From the NCBI RefSeq assembly GCF_963676475.1, contig NZ_OY781106.1, positions 682,001 to 746,000 of the forward strand: a stretch of DNA of 64,000 bases. The letters are read 5' to 3'. Source of the stretch: an uncultured Celeribacter sp. Its GTDB lineage: Bacteria > Pseudomonadota > Alphaproteobacteria > Rhodobacterales > Rhodobacteraceae. Below, in pieces: positions 42,393 to 50,335 of the stretch. The translations under genes were made by a program, and so were the position numbers. Each line of letters begins with the position of its first letter. Within the stretch, counting starts at the first letter, position 1. The notes below the pieces were generated by a model. It saw only the letters and a list, made by a program, of their open reading frames with translations. It was not told where the DNA came from and did not search any database.

Positions 42393-42832
42393 GGGTCTGG
42401 CCTTTTGCTGGTTTGGCGGTCTGCTGTGGGAAAATCTTTTGGGGTAAAACGACGTATGAATTTTGGCGTCTTCTCCGCATGGTGTGCGGTATGCTGTGCG
42501 GTGCGCCTGAGCTTATCTGTGTGGGTTAGCGCTAACCTATCTGGTCTCCCTGAAAATGTCTACCTTCGACGCTTTGATCCGCGCGAAAGTTCCAATGTCA
42601 CGTCTGACGCTATGCTGCACATGCATGGGGGTTGCTGCAAGCGCATAACGGGTCTTCCGCTTTGGCACTCGTTTGCGTCAGGTGTTTTGACCTATATTCG
42701 AGTCATCGGGAGGATCAACGCAACCGGCTTTGTCACGACAGGCCAAAACAGAACGCGGCACATAAGGCCGCTCACAGAGCCAAGATGACAGGCACTCAGC
42801 GGACACGCTGACGACAACGCAAAGGTGATCCT
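42393..42832. other. Intergenic region between edd and the small RSP_7527-like gene
   Basis: 440 bp. It holds the edd operator at 42524-42537 and, on the right, AAGGTG before the next ATG. Open frames crossing it lack ribosome sites or protein character. No tRNA or hairpin terminator seen. Confidence 0.5.
42524..42537. promoter_or_regulatory. LacI-type operator upstream of edd
   Basis: GGTTAGCGCTAACC, 14-bp perfect palindrome 131 bases before the edd start, sharing the core TTAGCGCTAA with the site upstream of eda. On the minus strand TAGACA lies a standard 17 bases from the TAGGTT at its edge, so the palindrome may overlap a -10 element. Confidence 0.78.
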
Positions 42833-42997
42833 ATGACTAATACGACGATTTACACGACCGAAGGCTTTATCGACATGACCGCCATCGAAAAAGAAGCCCG
42901 CCAAATGCGCGCAGAAGCCATGCGCTCAGCGTTTCGCGGGGCAGGCCAATGGCTGCGCGCGCGCTTTCACGGCCACCGTGCCGGCGAACTGGCCTGA
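42833..42997 (+). CDS. Small RSP_7527-family-like protein
   Basis: 54 residues. AAGGTG lies 6 bases before the ATG. Pattern: FIDMTAIEKEARQMRAEAM, then RSAFRGAGQWLRARF and a basic end. This resembles the tiny RSP_7527 family of Rhodobacteraceae and distantly the DUF1127 proteins, which are Arg-rich and often act in RNA turnover or stress. Helical and basic, soluble. A strong terminator follows 88 bases later. Family call is from memory of the pattern. Confidence 0.75.
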   Translation: MTNTTIYTTEGFIDMTAIEKEARQMRAEAMRSAFRGAGQWLRARFHGHRAGELA

Positions 42998-43084
42998 TTA
43001 AGGACCACACCGTCTCAAAGCCCATACCGGCGCGTGATGCAAAGCGGCGGTAAGACATAGCGTAAGACATTGCGAATGCATGTG

Positions 43085-43110
43085 AAATCCCGGAAATGTT
43101 CCGGGATTTT
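43085..43110 (+). terminator. Terminator after the small RSP_7527-like gene
   Basis: AAATCCCGGAA and TTCCGGGATTT, 11-bp perfect stem with loop ATG, ending TTTT. Confidence 0.88.
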
Positions 43111-43175
43111 CGCATTTTGGCCTCATTTGCATAGAATATTAACCATGAATAGAGGGGAGAACCCCGGAGGCCGTC

Positions 43176-43805
43176 ATGAAAAACATCGCTACAAAAAAGA
43201 CACTTAAAATCGCAGCAGCCCTTCTGATCGCAGCCGCCACCAGTGCGTGCACGACAGAGACCATTTCCCGCGCCACGCCTCTTGGGGCCACCTTCGGCGC
43301 AGCCGCTTCTGCAGATGCGGTGAGGATCGCGCCGGATTTTCGCGTCACCAAGGTGAACGTGGTGGTCCCCGGATCGCTCTCCGTCTCGGAAGACAACGGT
43401 ATCAAACCGCGCGCGGACATCGTCTGGCGCGAAGATCCTTTTGGCAACCGCTACGAGCAGGTCAAAGCGGTGATGGAGGCCGGTCTGACCTCGGGCACCC
43501 GCGCGCTCAAAGGTCACACGCCGGTCGTACTCGACGTGCAAATGGTGCGTTTCCATGCGCAGACCGAGCGCGTGCGCTATTCCAACCTGCCGTCGAAACA
43601 TGAGATTGAATTCCTGCTAACGGTGCGGGACGCCAACACGGGCGCAGTCCTCGTGCCGTCCCATATGGTCAACGCCACTTTCGATGCGCTCGGCGGCAAT
43701 GCGGCCATCGCGGCGGATCGCGCAGGCCTCACCCAAAAACAGCGGATCGGTGAGCATCTTTCCTCTGTGATCGTGTCCGAACTCTCGAAACCGGTTGCTT
43801 TGTGA
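43176..43805 (+). CDS. DUF6778-family lipoprotein
   Basis: 209 residues. GGAGG lies 5 bases before the ATG. Signal peptide with lipobox: AAALLIAAATSAC, Cys at about residue 25, so the mature protein is lipid-anchored, probably to the outer membrane. The rest matches the DUF6778 family of roseobacters: FRVTKVNVVVPGSLSVSE, ADIVWREDPFGNRYEQVKAV and VVLDVQMVRFHAQTERVRYS. Function unknown. A terminator 45 bp downstream overlaps the start of the next gene. Confidence 0.85.
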   Translation: MKNIATKKTLKIAAALLIAAATSACTTETISRATPLGATFGAAASADAVRIAPDFRVTKVNVVVPGSLSVSEDNGIKPRADIVWREDPFGNRYEQVKAVMEAGLTSGTRALKGHTPVVLDVQMVRFHAQTERVRYSNLPSKHEIEFLLTVRDANTGAVLVPSHMVNATFDALGGNAAIAADRAGLTQKQRIGEHLSSVIVSELSKPVAL

Positions 43806-43847
43806 TCCGCATCGCGATCCCTCTTTCTAAGAGGCCAGAACAGCGTT

Positions 43848-43877
43848 AAGAGGGCTCTCATGACAGAGCCCTCTTTT
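43848..43877 (+). terminator. Terminator whose loop contains a start codon
   Basis: AAGAGGGCTCT 43848-43858 and AGAGCCCTCTT 43865-43875, followed by TTT, loop CATGAC. The ATG at 43860-43862 in the loop is the start of the RlmI-like gene, and its only purine-rich ribosome site (AGAGGG) is inside the stem. Confidence 0.85.
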
Positions 43878-45089
43878 TCTTTTCCGACCATTCGCCTCAA
43901 ACCCAAAGCCAACGCCCGGGCCATTCGCCACGGCGCCCCTTGGGTCTATGACAACGAGCTGGTCACCGACCGCCGCACCAAATCCATCGCGCCGGGCACC
44001 ATCGCCCGGCTCGAAGACAATGACCGCAATTTCCTCGCCCTCGTGGCCGTGAACCCGAACTCGCGCATCTTTGGCCGCGTGTTGGACCGCGCCGAGGAGG
44101 CCGAGATTGACACGGAGTGGTTCGCGACCCGGATTGCCACCGCCTTGGCGCATCGCGAAACGCTGTTCGATCAGCCGTTCTACCGTCTGATCCATGCCGA
44201 GGCCGATGGCTTGCCGGGCGTGGTGATCGACCGCTTCGGCGACACCTGCGTGGTGCAACCCAATGCCGCCTGGGCCGATGTTCTGATCGAACCGCTCTCT
44301 GAAGCGCTGCGTCAGGTGACCGGCGTCACCACCGTTGTGATGAACGGCACAGGCCGGGCGCGTGGCCTTGAAGGGCTTGAGGAAAAAAACGAAATTCTTT
44401 GCGGTGCGGTCGAGGGCCTGATCCCCGTGCCGATGAATGGCGCGACCTATATGGCGGACCTGATGGGCGGCCAGAAAACCGGGTTGTTCTACGACCAGCG
44501 TCCGAACCATGCCTTCACACAGCGTCTTGTCGCGGGCAAAAAGGTGCTCGATGTCTTCTCCCACGTCGGCGGTTTCGCTTTGGCCTCCTTGGCTGGTGGC
44601 GCGGCTTCGGCCCTTTCGGTCGACAGCTCTGCCGCCGCCTTGGAGTTGGCCGAAAAAGGCGCTGCGGCCATGGGCAAATTGGGGGGTAAATCCGACATCT
44701 TCGCGACCCGCAAGGGCGATGCCTTCGATGTGCTGGCCGCTTTGGCGGAAGAGGGCGAGAGTTTCGATGTGGTGATCTGCGATCCGCCCGCTTTTGCGCC
44801 CTCGAAACCGGCTTTGGAAAAAGGCCTTCGCGCTTATGAGCGGGTCGCCCGGATGGCCGCGCCTCTGGTGCGCGAGGGCGGTTATCTCGGCCTTTGCTCC
44901 TGTTCGCACGCCGCCGATCTCGACACATTCCGCACCGCCTGCAACCGCGGGATCGGGCGCGGCGTCGGTCATCTGGGCCGTTCGGCGCAGCTCATCCACA
45001 CGGGCTTTGCCGGCGCCGATCATCCGCTCATGCCGCAGCTCGCGGAAAGCGGTTACCTCAAGGCGCTGTTCTACCGAGTCCTGCCGTGA
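43860..45089 (+). CDS. Class I SAM-dependent rRNA methyltransferase, RlmI-like
   Basis: 409 residues. N-terminal PUA domain (IRLKPKANARAIRHGAPWVY and IAPGTIARLEDNDRNFLALV, to about residue 80), linker, then Rossmann methyltransferase: MNGATYMADLMGGQKTGLFY, DQRPNHAF, VLDVFSHVGGFALASLAGGA for SAM, and the catalytic loop CDPPAFAPSK. Architecture matches RlmI, the 23S rRNA m5C methyltransferase, although exact target is not certain. The start codon lies inside the loop of the preceding terminator, so expression may depend on readthrough or on hairpin melting. The PIN gene overlaps its stop by 4 bases. Confidence 0.93.
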   Translation: MTEPSFSFPTIRLKPKANARAIRHGAPWVYDNELVTDRRTKSIAPGTIARLEDNDRNFLALVAVNPNSRIFGRVLDRAEEAEIDTEWFATRIATALAHRETLFDQPFYRLIHAEADGLPGVVIDRFGDTCVVQPNAAWADVLIEPLSEALRQVTGVTTVVMNGTGRARGLEGLEEKNEILCGAVEGLIPVPMNGATYMADLMGGQKTGLFYDQRPNHAFTQRLVAGKKVLDVFSHVGGFALASLAGGAASALSVDSSAAALELAEKGAAAMGKLGGKSDIFATRKGDAFDVLAALAEEGESFDVVICDPPAFAPSKPALEKGLRAYERVARMAAPLVREGGYLGLCSCSHAADLDTFRTACNRGIGRGVGHLGRSAQLIHTGFAGADHPLMPQLAESGYLKALFYRVLP

Positions 45090-45625
45090 AAGTTCTGTTA
45101 GATGCCTGCGTGCTTTACCCGACGGTGATGCGCGAGGTGCTTTTGGGCGTCGCGAAACGCGGGCTTTACACGCCCTTGTGGTCGGCGCGTATTCTGGAAG
45201 AATGGGCCCGCGCGGCCCGCAAACTTGGCCCCCAAGGCGAGGCGCAGGCACGCGGCGAAGTGGCCCTCACGCGCGCGGCGTTTCCAAAGGCAGAAGTTAA
45301 GGAACACAAAGGCTTGGAGGCGCGTCTTTACCTAAAAGACGAGAATGACATTCATGTGCTCTCTGCCGCAATCGCGGGCGGTGCCGAGGCGATTGTCACG
45401 ATGAATGCACAGGATTTTCCGCGTCATGTTCTGGCCGAGGAAGGGCTTGAACGCTGGGACCCGGATGGGTTTCTCTGGCGGCTTTGGTCGGATCATCCCG
45501 AGGCAGTCTCGGCGGTGGTTGAAGAGGTGCGCCAAGAGGCGGAGCGGCTGTCGGGGGAGGCCTGGGATGTGCGGCGTCTGATGAAAAAGGCGCGGCTTCC
45601 GAGGCTGGGCAAGGCGCTCAGCTGA
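45086..45625 (+). CDS. PIN-domain protein (RSP_2648-like)
   Basis: 179 residues from GTG 45086 (GTGA overlap with the methyltransferase stop). PIN ribonuclease fold: first acidic residue in VKVLLDACVLYPTVMREVL, Glu in ILEEWARAARKLG, and the acidic pair in YLKDENDIHVLSAAIAGGAE followed by IVTMNAQDFP. C-terminal helical extension. It lacks an adjacent antitoxin, so it belongs to the solitary PIN group conserved in Rhodobacteraceae rather than to a classic VapBC pair. Coupling to an rRNA methyltransferase hints at a role in RNA metabolism. Confidence 0.88.
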   Translation: MKVLLDACVLYPTVMREVLLGVAKRGLYTPLWSARILEEWARAARKLGPQGEAQARGEVALTRAAFPKAEVKEHKGLEARLYLKDENDIHVLSAAIAGGAEAIVTMNAQDFPRHVLAEEGLERWDPDGFLWRLWSDHPEAVSAVVEEVRQEAERLSGEAWDVRRLMKKARLPRLGKALS

Positions 45626-45667
45626 GGGCTTGCTTGAGTATTTTTGCCAAGAAAAAGACGCGTGGTC

Positions 45668-46348
45668 TTACGACCATTTTGCCTCATTGGCTTCGATGGC
45701 TTTGATCCGCTCGTGGGTCTTCGGGTGGCTCATCAACCACGCGGGCGTCGAGGCGCCATGCGCGCCGGTGAGATGCGGTAGCTTTTCAAACAGCGATTTC
45801 TGCGGCTCGGTGCCGATCCCGGCCTTGATCAACAGCGCGGTGGCATAGGCGTCGGCCTCATATTCGTCGGAGCGCGACAGTTTGGCCGCGAGCATTTGTG
45901 TGAGCCAAGCAGCGATATAGCCGCCGATGACCGGGATGAAGCGCGACAGGATCATGGCCAGTGCCGTGCGCAGCGCATTCTGGCCGGAAAAGTCGATCAT
46001 CCGGCGTTTGGAGTGACCCAAGGCGACATGGCCCAGCTCATGCGCCACGACGGAGGCCATTTCCGCATCCGTGATCTGTCCACTGCGAAATTTCTCGTAA
46101 AACCCGCGGGTGATGTAGACCTTGCCATCGGGCGCGGCGAGGCCGTTCACCGGGTCGATCTCGTAGAGAAACACCCGCACACGCGGCAGATCGAGCGCGT
46201 CGGCCAATTGGGCAAACACGCGGGTCAGCTTTGGGTCGGCCAGCTCCGAGGACTTCGCTTCCAGCTCCCGCACGGTGCGACGGGCGGAAAAATGGTACAT
46301 CGCGAAGCCCAACAGGAGGGCGAGGAGGATGGGGGTGAATCTCAGCAT
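45668..46348 (-). CDS. M48-family metalloprotease, membrane-anchored
   Basis: 226 residues from ATG 46348; the longer open frame upstream is out of character. N-terminal hydrophobic anchor (MLRFTPILLALLLGFAMYHF). M48 motifs: zinc HExxH in VVAHELGHVALGHSKRR and the third ligand Glu in SRSDEYEADAYATALL; the C-terminal SHPKTHERIKAIE is the usual M48 ending. Acts at the membrane or in the periplasm on misfolded proteins, like HtpX/LoiP relatives. It lies 38 bp after the VWA gene on the same strand and may be part of its transcript. Confidence 0.92.
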   Translation of the reverse strand: MLRFTPILLALLLGFAMYHFSARRTVRELEAKSSELADPKLTRVFAQLADALDLPRVRVFLYEIDPVNGLAAPDGKVYITRGFYEKFRSGQITDAEMASVVAHELGHVALGHSKRRMIDFSGQNALRTALAMILSRFIPVIGGYIAAWLTQMLAAKLSRSDEYEADAYATALLIKAGIGTEPQKSLFEKLPHLTGAHGASTPAWLMSHPKTHERIKAIEANEAKWS

Positions 46349-46386
46349 GTTCTGAATATGGGGGCTGGTGTGTGCTGCGCCAAGGT

Positions 46387-47571
46387 TTAACGACCGAGGA
46401 GTTTCATGCCGCGATCGAGGCCTTCGAGCGTCATCGGCACCATGCGATCCTCGAAAATCTCGCGGATCATGGCGATGGATTGCGTGTAGGGCCAATGGGT
46501 CTCCGGCACAGGATTGAGCCAAAGATGATCGGGCCAAGTCTCCCGCGCACGCGCCAGCCATGTGGCACCCGCTTCCTCGTTCCAATGCTCATTGGCACCG
46601 CCGGGAATGGCGATTTCATAGGGCGACATCGAAGCATCGCCCACGAAAATCACTTTGTAGTCCTTGCCATAGGTGTTCATCACCTCGCGGGTCGGGATTT
46701 TCTCGCCCCAGCGCCGGATGTTGTCGCGCCACACACCTTCGTAAAGACAATTGTGGAAATAGTAATATTCGAGGTGCTTAAACTCACTGCGCGCGGCGGA
46801 GAACAGTTCCTCGACCACTTTGATATGATCGTCCATCGAGCCGCCGACATCGAAAAACATCAGGACTTTCACCGCATTGTGCCGCTCGGGCCGGGTTTTG
46901 ACGTCGAGATAGCCGTGCTCGGCGGTGGATCGGATGGTGCCGTCGAGGTCGAGCTCTTCATACGCGCCAGAGCGTGCCCATTTGCGCAGGCGTTTCATCG
47001 CCAGTTTGATGTTGCGGGTGCCGATCTCGACCGTGTCATCGAGATTGCGAAATTCTCTTTTGTCCCAGACTTTTACGGCGCGACGATGACGTGATTCTTT
47101 TTGCCCGATCCGCACACCTTCGGGGTTGTAGCCATAGGCGCCAAAGGGCGAGGTGCCGCCGGTCCCGATCCATTTGTTACCGCCTTGATGCCGGCCTTTT
47201 TGTTCTTCGAGCCGCTGTTTGAGTGTCTCCATCAGCTTGTCGAAGCCGCCCAAGGCCTCAATCTCGGCCATCTCTTCGGGGCTGAGATGTTTCTCCATCT
47301 CCTTGCGGAGCCAGTCTTCGGGCAGATCGAGTGCATTTAAGACATCGTCTGAAGAAATTTCATCAAGTCCCTGGAAAGACTTGGAGAAAGCACGATCAAA
47401 GCGGTCGAGGTGGCGCTCGTCTTTCACCATGGTGACCCGCGCGAGCAGGTAGAAGTCTTCGATGTCATAGGTCGCAAGACCGGCCTGCATCGCCTCCAGA
47501 AACGACAGGAACTCCCTCAAGGAGACCGGCACGCCTTCGTGGCGCAATGTCTCGAAGAAGGGCAGGAACAT
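46387..47571 (-). CDS. CoxE-like VWA-domain protein
   Basis: 394 residues from ATG 47571. CoxE/DUF58-type layout: N-terminal helical region (MFLPFFETLRHEGVPVSLRE, then EDFYLLARVTMVKDERHLDR), middle low-complexity hinge with Gly-rich GGNKWIGTGGTSPFG, and the VWA domain with a MIDAS-like site (VKVLMFFDVGGSMDDHI, where the usual DxSxS reads DVGGS). Typically paired with a MoxR AAA ATPase as a metallocentre-insertion or chaperone module; the MoxR gene lies 2.8 kb upstream on the same strand. Starts 2 bases after the tiny membrane-protein gene. Confidence 0.92.
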   Translation of the reverse strand: MFLPFFETLRHEGVPVSLREFLSFLEAMQAGLATYDIEDFYLLARVTMVKDERHLDRFDRAFSKSFQGLDEISSDDVLNALDLPEDWLRKEMEKHLSPEEMAEIEALGGFDKLMETLKQRLEEQKGRHQGGNKWIGTGGTSPFGAYGYNPEGVRIGQKESRHRRAVKVWDKREFRNLDDTVEIGTRNIKLAMKRLRKWARSGAYEELDLDGTIRSTAEHGYLDVKTRPERHNAVKVLMFFDVGGSMDDHIKVVEELFSAARSEFKHLEYYYFHNCLYEGVWRDNIRRWGEKIPTREVMNTYGKDYKVIFVGDASMSPYEIAIPGGANEHWNEEAGATWLARARETWPDHLWLNPVPETHWPYTQSIAMIREIFEDRMVPMTLEGLDRGMKLLGR

Positions 47572-47573
47572 GG

Positions 47574-47738
47574 TTACACCATACGGTCGAAAAGGACGCC
47601 GAAGAACAGGCCGAGGATGCCGAAGATCAGCGCGTAAACCACCATATATTGCAGCTTGTCGGCCCGGTCGCCACCGCGCTTGGTGGCCAGCCGCCAGCCC
47701 CAAATCCCCCCAAGGAGGGTCAATACCAACCCGATCAT
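47574..47738 (-). CDS. Tiny two-span membrane protein upstream of the VWA gene
   Basis: 54 residues. GGGAG lies 7 bases before the ATG. Two hydrophobic segments (MIGLVLTLLGGIWGW and VVYALIFGILGLFFGVLF) separated by a basic loop ATKRGGDRADK. The stop is 2 bases before the VWA start codon, so the two are almost certainly cotranslated. No family recognised. It is easily missed because of its length, but codon pattern, ribosome site and spacing all support it. Confidence 0.75.
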   Translation of the reverse strand: MIGLVLTLLGGIWGWRLATKRGGDRADKLQYMVVYALIFGILGLFFGVLFDRMV

Positions 47739-47774
47739 GTCTCGCTCCCTCACATTTCGGGGTCCGGTGGGCCG

Positions 47775-49151
47775 TTATCGCGCCAGAGAGGCGATTTCCG
47801 CGGCGCGGGTCCGGACCACGTCATCAGAGCCAAAGCCATAACGTGCCCAGCCCAGACTGTCGAGACGCACGCTGCGGGCTTCGCTGACGCGACCCAGTTT
47901 GTCGAGGGCTTCGGCCTCCGTCAGCATGAGAGAGGCAAGCAGGGCTGCGTTTTCGGCATCGCGGGCCGCTGAGATGGCGCTGGCGGAGATGTCATAGGCG
48001 GCCTCATAGCGGCCTTCTGAGAGGGCCAGCGCGGAGAGCTGCATTGCCACATGGGCGGAATGAAAGCGGGTTTCCGGACGGGCGTCGTATATGCGTTTGG
48101 CCTCTGTCAGGGCGAGTTGGGCGCTCGCGCGATCCGTGGCAATCGAGAGCCGCCCCAAGAGGAACCACGAAAACCCGGCGCGCGTGTCGCTCCAGCCCTC
48201 AGTGCGCGCAATGGCGACAGCGGTTTTGGCGGCTTGCAGGCGCGACATCAGCGCGCCGTCGCCCATGGCCTCCATGGCGGCCTCGGTCCAGGCGCGCGGC
48301 GTGGGTTGAACGGGGGACGTGGCACCTGTGGCGCCAGTCGGATTGATCCGGGCGAGAATGTCGGGCAGGGCGCGGGCCACCTCCGCGCGGCTCATGCCGG
48401 AGCGCAGCTCGGGCGCATAGGTGGCACGCAGGATGAGCATGTCGAACGGCGTCAGAACCGAATGGATGTTGTCGTCATTGTAAACGGAATCCGGCAGGCG
48501 ATAGAGATCGTTCAGCGGCCCCAAAGCCTGCGCCAGTTCTTCGTGCAGGCAATCGCGGATTTCCTGCGGCGCGACATTGGTCGGGATGAAAATCGACAGG
48601 CGCTCGCGGGTCGTGACCTGTGTCCAACTGAGGGCTGCACGGCGAGCATGTTTGAACTCATCCCAGCCGGACACATTCGGCACGACAATACAGGCGGTGT
48701 TGGGGGCGCGGCGGGACAGTTCGGCCTGTGTCAGCGTTTCGATGGTGATCGCAGCGGGACTTGAGGCAGGCACCTGAGTGATCGAAATCCCGGCTTCGCG
48801 GTCGAGCCGGGTCAGCAATCGCGACAGATCGTGGGTCAAAGACACGGGTACCGTGTCGCCGGTGACACGCAGCGTGATCGGGCCCTCGAACCGGGTGAAA
48901 CGGTCGAGCGTGGCGCCGGTTTCAAGCGCGAAGCTCAAATCAAGAAAATCACGTGTAATCGAAGTGTTGGAGCGCGATGTTGGTGCGGCTTGGCCGTCAG
49001 GGAAGACCTTCATCGGCGGCAGGTCGAGCATGTCGGAAGACGCGCGCGCCGACGGGGGCACAGTGCTTTGCGGCGCGCTCATGCAGGCGCTCAACACGGT
49101 CAGGCTGCACATCAGGGCGGCCAGCGGGCGGAGGCGGCTTTTGGTTTTCAT
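47775..49151 (-). CDS. DUF2927-domain lipoprotein
   Basis: 458 residues from ATG 49151, which begins a lipoprotein signal (MKTKSRLRPLAALMCSLTVL, then SAC); the ribosome site is weak. DUF2927 at about residues 70-270: SITRDFLDLSFALETGATLD, RRAPNTACIVVPNV, then HEELAQALGPLNDLYRLPDS and LILRATYAPELRSGMSRAEV. The HEELAQALG segment looks like the HExx(x) site of a putative zinc protease. C-terminal third is TPR-like (ALSEGRYEAAYDISASAISA). Outer-envelope protein of unknown function, 36 bp upstream of the tiny membrane gene. Confidence 0.88.
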   Translation of the reverse strand: MKTKSRLRPLAALMCSLTVLSACMSAPQSTVPPSARASSDMLDLPPMKVFPDGQAAPTSRSNTSITRDFLDLSFALETGATLDRFTRFEGPITLRVTGDTVPVSLTHDLSRLLTRLDREAGISITQVPASSPAAITIETLTQAELSRRAPNTACIVVPNVSGWDEFKHARRAALSWTQVTTRERLSIFIPTNVAPQEIRDCLHEELAQALGPLNDLYRLPDSVYNDDNIHSVLTPFDMLILRATYAPELRSGMSRAEVARALPDILARINPTGATGATSPVQPTPRAWTEAAMEAMGDGALMSRLQAAKTAVAIARTEGWSDTRAGFSWFLLGRLSIATDRASAQLALTEAKRIYDARPETRFHSAHVAMQLSALALSEGRYEAAYDISASAISAARDAENAALLASLMLTEAEALDKLGRVSEARSVRLDSLGWARYGFGSDDVVRTRAAEIASLAR

Positions 49152-49319
49152 TCCCGGAGAGGCAATCGCGTGACGCGTCAATATCCTGACCCTTTTCATC
49201 TGTCTCAATCTGACCTGATTAACCCTAAACCATTAAGCTTTGAACTGTGGCAATTCTAAGGCAGATCCCCACAAGTCGCCAAACTGTTTCGAAGGTAAGC
49301 GCAGGTTTTCAGGGGTAAA

Positions 49320-49760
49320 TCAGCCGCGTTGATATTTGATGAAGGGCGTCAAGTCGCCGATCCGGTCGTAGAGTTTGCGTGCGGTTTCGTTGAAATGCTG
49401 GGTCGTCCAATAGACATTCGGCGTGCCGTTTTCGTCGGCGATTTTATAGACGCCTTCGATCAGCGCACGTCCCGCACCAGTGCCGCGGGCGGCCTCGCTG
49501 ACATAGAGGTCCTGCAAATAACAGACGTCTTCGATGCGCCAGTTGTGGGCATGGAAAATATAATGCACCAGACCGATCAATTCCCCGTCTTTCTCCGCCA
49601 CCAAAGCGCCGCGTTCCTTGGCCGCCGGGTCGGTGAGGCGCGCGAAGGTGGTGTCATAAACCTCCGGGCTCAGATCGCTTTCGTAAAACGTCAGGTAGGC
49701 GCGCCAAAGCACGTCCCATTGCGCGCGGTCTTCGGGGGCGAGGGGGCGGATGGTCAGCAT
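49320..49760 (-). CDS. GNAT-family N-acetyltransferase
   Basis: 146 residues from ATG 49760 with AAGGAG 8 bases upstream; the longer frame is rejected. GNAT elements: LTIRPLAPEDRAQWDVLWRA, YIFHAHNWRIEDVCYLQDLY, VSEAARGTGAGRALIEGVY with the acetyl-CoA loop, and NVYWTTQHFNETARKLYDRI. Resembles spermidine/diamine-type or YjdJ-like acetyltransferases of this size; substrate unknown. Downstream of the DUF2934 gene's opposite-strand start, so it is monocistronic. Confidence 0.9.
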   Translation of the reverse strand: MLTIRPLAPEDRAQWDVLWRAYLTFYESDLSPEVYDTTFARLTDPAAKERGALVAEKDGELIGLVHYIFHAHNWRIEDVCYLQDLYVSEAARGTGAGRALIEGVYKIADENGTPNVYWTTQHFNETARKLYDRIGDLTPFIKYQRG

Positions 49761-50011
49761 GATCGGTCTCCTTGGCTTTGAGACCGGGCTACGGTGAAGC
49801 GCAACTCTGTGCAAGGCGTCATGGCGCTCTGTAAAAAACGATTGTGCCGATTTCCTGTCCGTTTGCCGTCTGGCGCGCTTAAAATTCAGGCGCGCGGCGG
49901 GCGGGGCTGTGACGCTTTGCCCTTGTGCGGGGGATTTCAGAAGACGCGGCAATTCATCAAACTGTTAGATTTGAAAGAGAAGATATGCGAACGACTGAAA
50001 CGGAGTTCAAG

Positions 50012-50323
50012 ATGACCCAAACCACCCCCAGTGACGCCCAGATCAGCGAAGCGGCCTATTTCATGTGGCTCGAAGAGGGCATGCCCGAGGGGCGCGATGA
50101 AGCCCATTGGTTGAAAGCGGTTGAGGTGCTGAGCCTGCCGGAAACGGCACCTGCGAAGGCGCCGCGCAAACGTGCTGCCCCCAAAACCGCAACCAAAACA
50201 GCGGCAAAACCGGCGACCAAAACCGCCGCCGCCAAGAAACCGGCCGCGAAAAAGCCAGCAGCCAAGACCAGCACGGCCGCGAAGAAACCGCGCGCCACAA
50301 AGGCGCCTCCGAAAGCGGAGTGA
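50012..50323 (+). CDS. DUF2934 protein with histone H1-like Lys/Ala/Pro tail
   Basis: 103 residues from ATG 50012, GGAG 6 bases upstream (ATG 49985 is an alternative). N-terminal DUF2934: DAQISEAAYFMWLEEGMPEG, then RDEAHWLKAVEVL. The last 60 residues are repeats of AAKKPAAKKPA type, rich in Lys, Ala, Pro and Thr with no hydrophobics, like the tails of histone H1 and bacterial nucleoid proteins, so it probably binds nucleic acid. Converges on the MoxR gene with 12 bp between the stops. Confidence 0.82.
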   Translation: MTQTTPSDAQISEAAYFMWLEEGMPEGRDEAHWLKAVEVLSLPETAPAKAPRKRAAPKTATKTAAKPATKTAAAKKPAAKKPAAKTSTAAKKPRATKAPPKAE

Positions 50324-50335
50324 GTTCAGGCGGCG

